The position numbers and the translations under genes were made by a program. Positions 13,241-14,760 of a stretch of 14,760 nucleotides of DNA are shown piece by piece (the first letter of the stretch is position 1; every line of letters starts with the position of its first letter). Source of the DNA: Eshraghiella sp964441705 (GTDB lineage: Bacteria; Bacillota; Clostridia; Lachnospirales; Lachnospiraceae); assembly GCA_964441705.1 (NCBI GenBank), contig CAYTWF010000065.1:1-14760 (forward strand), written 5' to 3'. The notes under the pieces were generated by a model. It had not been told where the DNA came from. It saw only the letters and a list, made by a program, of their open reading frames with translations, and did no database searches.

Positions 13241-14098
13241 ATGGGAACAAAAGACATTACAGAAAAATATCTTGCGGCATATAATGATGTATTTGCAGAT
13301 ATCATTAACGTGTTGTTATTTAAGGGAAAAAGAGTAATAACGCCGGATTCATTGGAACCGGCTCAGCCTACTGCTGTGTATAAGGCAGATGGAAAGGTTC
13401 ATGAAGAAGAAAGAGATATTTCAAAAAAATGGACACAGAACAATATGGTATTTTCAATATTTGGTCTTGAAAATCAGACCAGCGTATTTAAAAATATGCC
13501 ATTAAGAGTGGTTGGCTATGATGGTGCGGCGTATAGGAATGAATTAAATAGAAAAGGTAAGAAATACCCCGTTATTACAATTGTTTTATATTTTGGAACT
13601 CAAAGAAGGTGGGGAGCACCGGAAAATCTTTTGGATTGTTTGGAAATTCCAGATGAACTTAGAACGTTTGTAAGCGATTATAAAATAAATGTTTTTAATG
13701 TTGCATTTCTAAGTGATGAGCAGATACAATTGTTTCAGAGTGATTTTCGTATTGTAGCAGATTATTTTGTACAGGTAAGAAAAAATAACAGTTATACACC
13801 CAGTAAAGAAAAAATAAAACATGTAGATGCTGTGCTAAAACTAATGTCGGTTTTAACCAATGATGTTAGATTTGAAAGTATTCAGAATATGGAAGGAGAG
13901 GTGAGCAATATGTGTGAGGTATTGGATGCAGCGGAGGCACGAGGAGAAGCACTAGGAGAGGCACGCGGAGCGAAGGCGTTGATTGAGACATATCAGGAAT
14001 TGGGATTTCCTGTTGAAAAAACAATTGATGGGCTTATAGATAAGATGAATTTGTCCAGGGAGGCAGCAAAGGAATATATAGGCATGTTCTGGAAGTAA
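13241..14098 (+). CDS. Rpn-family PD-(D/E)XK nuclease (recombination-promoting nuclease / putative transposase), RpnL-like
   Basis: A 285-residue protein of the Rpn/transposase_31-related PD-(D/E)XK group. The nuclease domain spans about residues 8-190. The segment RDISKKW (Asp59), then FGLENQT with Glu77-x-Gln79 in place of the usual Glu-x-Lys, then MPLRVVGYDGAAY is the recognisable core of Firmicutes members, followed by YPVITIVLYFGTQRRWGAPENL. The C-terminal part (about 220-285) has a short repeat EARG-EALG-EARG and a helical tail. E. coli relatives are DNA nucleases reported to act as toxic anti-phage proteins held in check by their own separately translated C-terminal fragment. The ATG at 13241 follows AGAAGGAG by 5 nt. 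It has its own promoter and leader and is unrelated in function to its neighbours, which fits an accessory gene. Family confidence is high; defence activity is inferred. Confidence 0.88.
   Translation: MGTKDITEKYLAAYNDVFADIINVLLFKGKRVITPDSLEPAQPTAVYKADGKVHEEERDISKKWTQNNMVFSIFGLENQTSVFKNMPLRVVGYDGAAYRNELNRKGKKYPVITIVLYFGTQRRWGAPENLLDCLEIPDELRTFVSDYKINVFNVAFLSDEQIQLFQSDFRIVADYFVQVRKNNSYTPSKEKIKHVDAVLKLMSVLTNDVRFESIQNMEGEVSNMCEVLDAAEARGEALGEARGAKALIETYQELGFPVEKTIDGLIDKMNLSREAAKEYIGMFWK
13891..13904 (+). promoter_or_regulatory. Strong internal Shine-Dalgarno inside rpn
   Basis: GGAAGGAGAGGTGA lies within the coding sequence, 5 nt before an in-frame ATG at 13910. It closely matches the anti-Shine-Dalgarno sequence and is at least as strong as the ribosome site of the full-length gene. 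The residues it encodes (MEGEV) are not ones I recognise as conserved. Confidence 0.6.
13910..14098 (+). CDS. Predicted intragenic RpnS-like antitoxin (C-terminal fragment of Rpn)
   Basis: A 62-residue in-frame product from the internal ATG at 13910, sharing the stop of the full-length gene. It begins MCEVLDAAEARGEALGEARG and consists of the EARG-type repeats followed by a predicted helical domain (ALIETYQELGF..DKMNLSREAAKEYIGMFWK). In described E. coli Rpn systems the variable C-terminal domain is translated separately (RpnS), dimerises through a helix that carries four-residue repeats, and blocks the toxic full-length RpnL. The same three elements are visible here: internal ribosome site, in-frame start and four-residue repeats. 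I found no convincing internal promoter, so it may be translated from the full-length message. That it is made and acts as an antitoxin is inference. Confidence 0.5.
   Translation: MCEVLDAAEARGEALGEARGAKALIETYQELGFPVEKTIDGLIDKMNLSREAAKEYIGMFWK
13934..13969 (+). repeat. Three 12-bp in-frame tandem repeats in rpn
   Basis: GAGGCACGAGGA, GAAGCACTAGGA and GAGGCACGCGGA are consecutive 12-bp units encoding EARG, EALG and EARG. Because the unit is 12 bp, slippage would add or remove whole four-residue units without shifting frame, so the number could vary between strains. Confidence 0.85.
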
Positions 14099-14135
14099 TT
14101 TATGTCGAACTTTGTTAAAAATTTGTTAATCTATC

Positions 14136-14164
14136 TTGAAATTTGGCATAATATGTGCGACAAT
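14136..14164 (+). promoter_or_regulatory. Putative promoter of the NifU-like gene
   Basis: TTGAAA (14136-14141), a 17-nt spacer and GACAAT (14159-14164) are a plausible promoter. An overlapping alternative is TTGTTA (14123-14128), an 18-nt spacer and CATAAT (14147-14152). The leader to the ATG would be about 75-90 nt and contains a weak GCGAAG/CTTCGT inverted repeat (14175-14211). No terminator is seen after rpn, so some read-through is possible. Confidence 0.4.
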
Positions 14165-14246
14165 AAAATCAATTGCGAAGTAATACATATTTTGCAACTC
14201 ATGTTCTTCGTAAAAGTGATATTTATATTTCGAAAGGAGTCATATA

Positions 14247-14760
14247 ATGATTTACACACAGGAAGTTGAAAAAATGTGTCCAGTAGCTCAGGGCGTTCAT
14301 CATGGCGCTGCTCCATGTCCTAATGAAGGAAACTGGGTACAGTACAAAGAAATTAAAGACATTTCAGGATTCACACATGGTATTGGCTGGTGTGCTCCAC
14401 AGCAGGGTGCCTGCAAGCTTTCTCTTAATGTTAAAGAGGGCGTTATCCAGGAGGCACTTGTTGAGACTATCGGATGTTCAGGAATGACACATTCTGCTGC
14501 TATGGCATCTGAAATCCTTCCAGGACTTACAGTTCTTGAAGCTATGAACACAGACCTTGTATGTGATGCTATTAATACAGCAATGAGAGAGCTTGCTCTC
14601 CAGATTATCTATGGTAGAACACAGTCTGCATTCTCAGAGGATGGACTTGCAGTTGGTGCCGGACTTGAAGACCTTGGAAAAGGACTCAGATCTCAGGTAG
14701 GTACAATGTATGGTACACTTAAGAAAGGCCCACGTTATCTTGAGATGGCAGAAGGCTATG
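14247..14760 (+). CDS. NifU-like iron-sulfur cluster assembly scaffold protein (3'-partial)
   Basis: The first 171 residues of a protein that runs off the right edge. The ATG at 14247 follows AAAGGAG by about 7 nt. The segment VKEGVIQEALVETIGCSGMTHSAAMASEILPG (split by position: 62-93) parallels the NifU/IscU core, in which Cys77 sits in a GCxxxxxSA context. Cys49, Cys56 and Cys106 are further candidate cluster ligands. FTHGIGWCAPQQGACKL (42-58) and the later GLGAGLED-like stretch (GAGLEDLGKGLRSQVG, 138-152) are typical of the Clostridia-specific subfamily annotated as Fe-S scaffold. Such scaffolds assemble clusters for transfer to apoproteins in the cytoplasm. The gene has its own promoter region and is codon-biased toward highly expressed usage. 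Family confidence is good; its client proteins are unknown. Confidence 0.8.
   Translation, partial: MIYTQEVEKMCPVAQGVHHGAAPCPNEGNWVQYKEIKDISGFTHGIGWCAPQQGACKLSLNVKEGVIQEALVETIGCSGMTHSAAMASEILPGLTVLEAMNTDLVCDAINTAMRELALQIIYGRTQSAFSEDGLAVGAGLEDLGKGLRSQVGTMYGTLKKGPRYLEMAEGY

Noticed and set aside
13934..13969. Short tandem repeats considered as a CRISPR-like or VNTR array
   Set aside because: There are no spacers, the unit is 12 bp and in frame, and it is best explained as coding repeats of the Rpn C-terminus.

Overview
The window looks like chromosomal DNA of a low-GC, Gram-positive gut Clostridia, most likely a member of the Lachnospiraceae. I infer this from the AT-rich codon use, strong GGAGG-type ribosome binding sites, lipoprotein-anchored sugar binding, and the recognisable families present: a Firmicutes-type Rpn nuclease, a NifU-like scaffold and a membrane-fused Mur ligase. 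No species is claimed.

Layout. (1) 44-496 (+) is the 3' two-thirds of a flavodoxin-like NAD(P)H:FMN reductase whose 5' end is missing. It is followed by a hairpin shared with (2) a convergent zinc-ribbon protein of unknown function (542-1552, -). (3) A compact LacI-family regulator (1656-2537, -) faces (4) a five-gene maltodextrin/starch-utilisation operon (2707-9125, +). That operon encodes a surface lipoprotein with predicted glycan-binding domains, an intracellular GH13 alpha-glucan hydrolase, a solute-binding lipoprotein and two MalF/MalG-type permeases. The divergent promoters each carry AAACGT-type operator copies just downstream of their -10 boxes, which suggests that this LacI protein represses both transcripts. 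No transport ATPase is encoded here, so a shared MsmX/MalK-type ATPase must come from elsewhere.

(5) A roughly 205-bp imperfect palindrome (9126-9330) follows the operon. (6) A translationally coupled cell-wall operon (9424-12985) encodes an alpha/beta hydrolase, a membrane-anchored MurF-like ligase and a D-Ala-D-Ala ligase. It has its own promoter and ends in a clear terminator.

(7) 13241-14098 encodes an Rpn-family PD-(D/E)XK nuclease behind a long structured leader. Its C-terminal part has an in-frame internal ATG with a strong Shine-Dalgarno, directly before three 12-bp (four-residue) repeats. This matches the gene-within-gene toxin-antitoxin arrangement (RpnL/RpnS) described for E. coli Rpn anti-phage proteins and is the most interesting item in the window. 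(8) From 14247 a NifU-like iron-sulfur scaffold protein runs off the right edge.

How the genes work together. Module 4 would capture starch fragments at the surface, import maltooligosaccharides and hydrolyse them in the cytoplasm under LacI control. Module 6 would make D-Ala-D-Ala and attach it, or a related dipeptide, to a peptidoglycan precursor, possibly at the membrane. The Rpn locus looks like an accessory defence or selfish element inserted between housekeeping genes.
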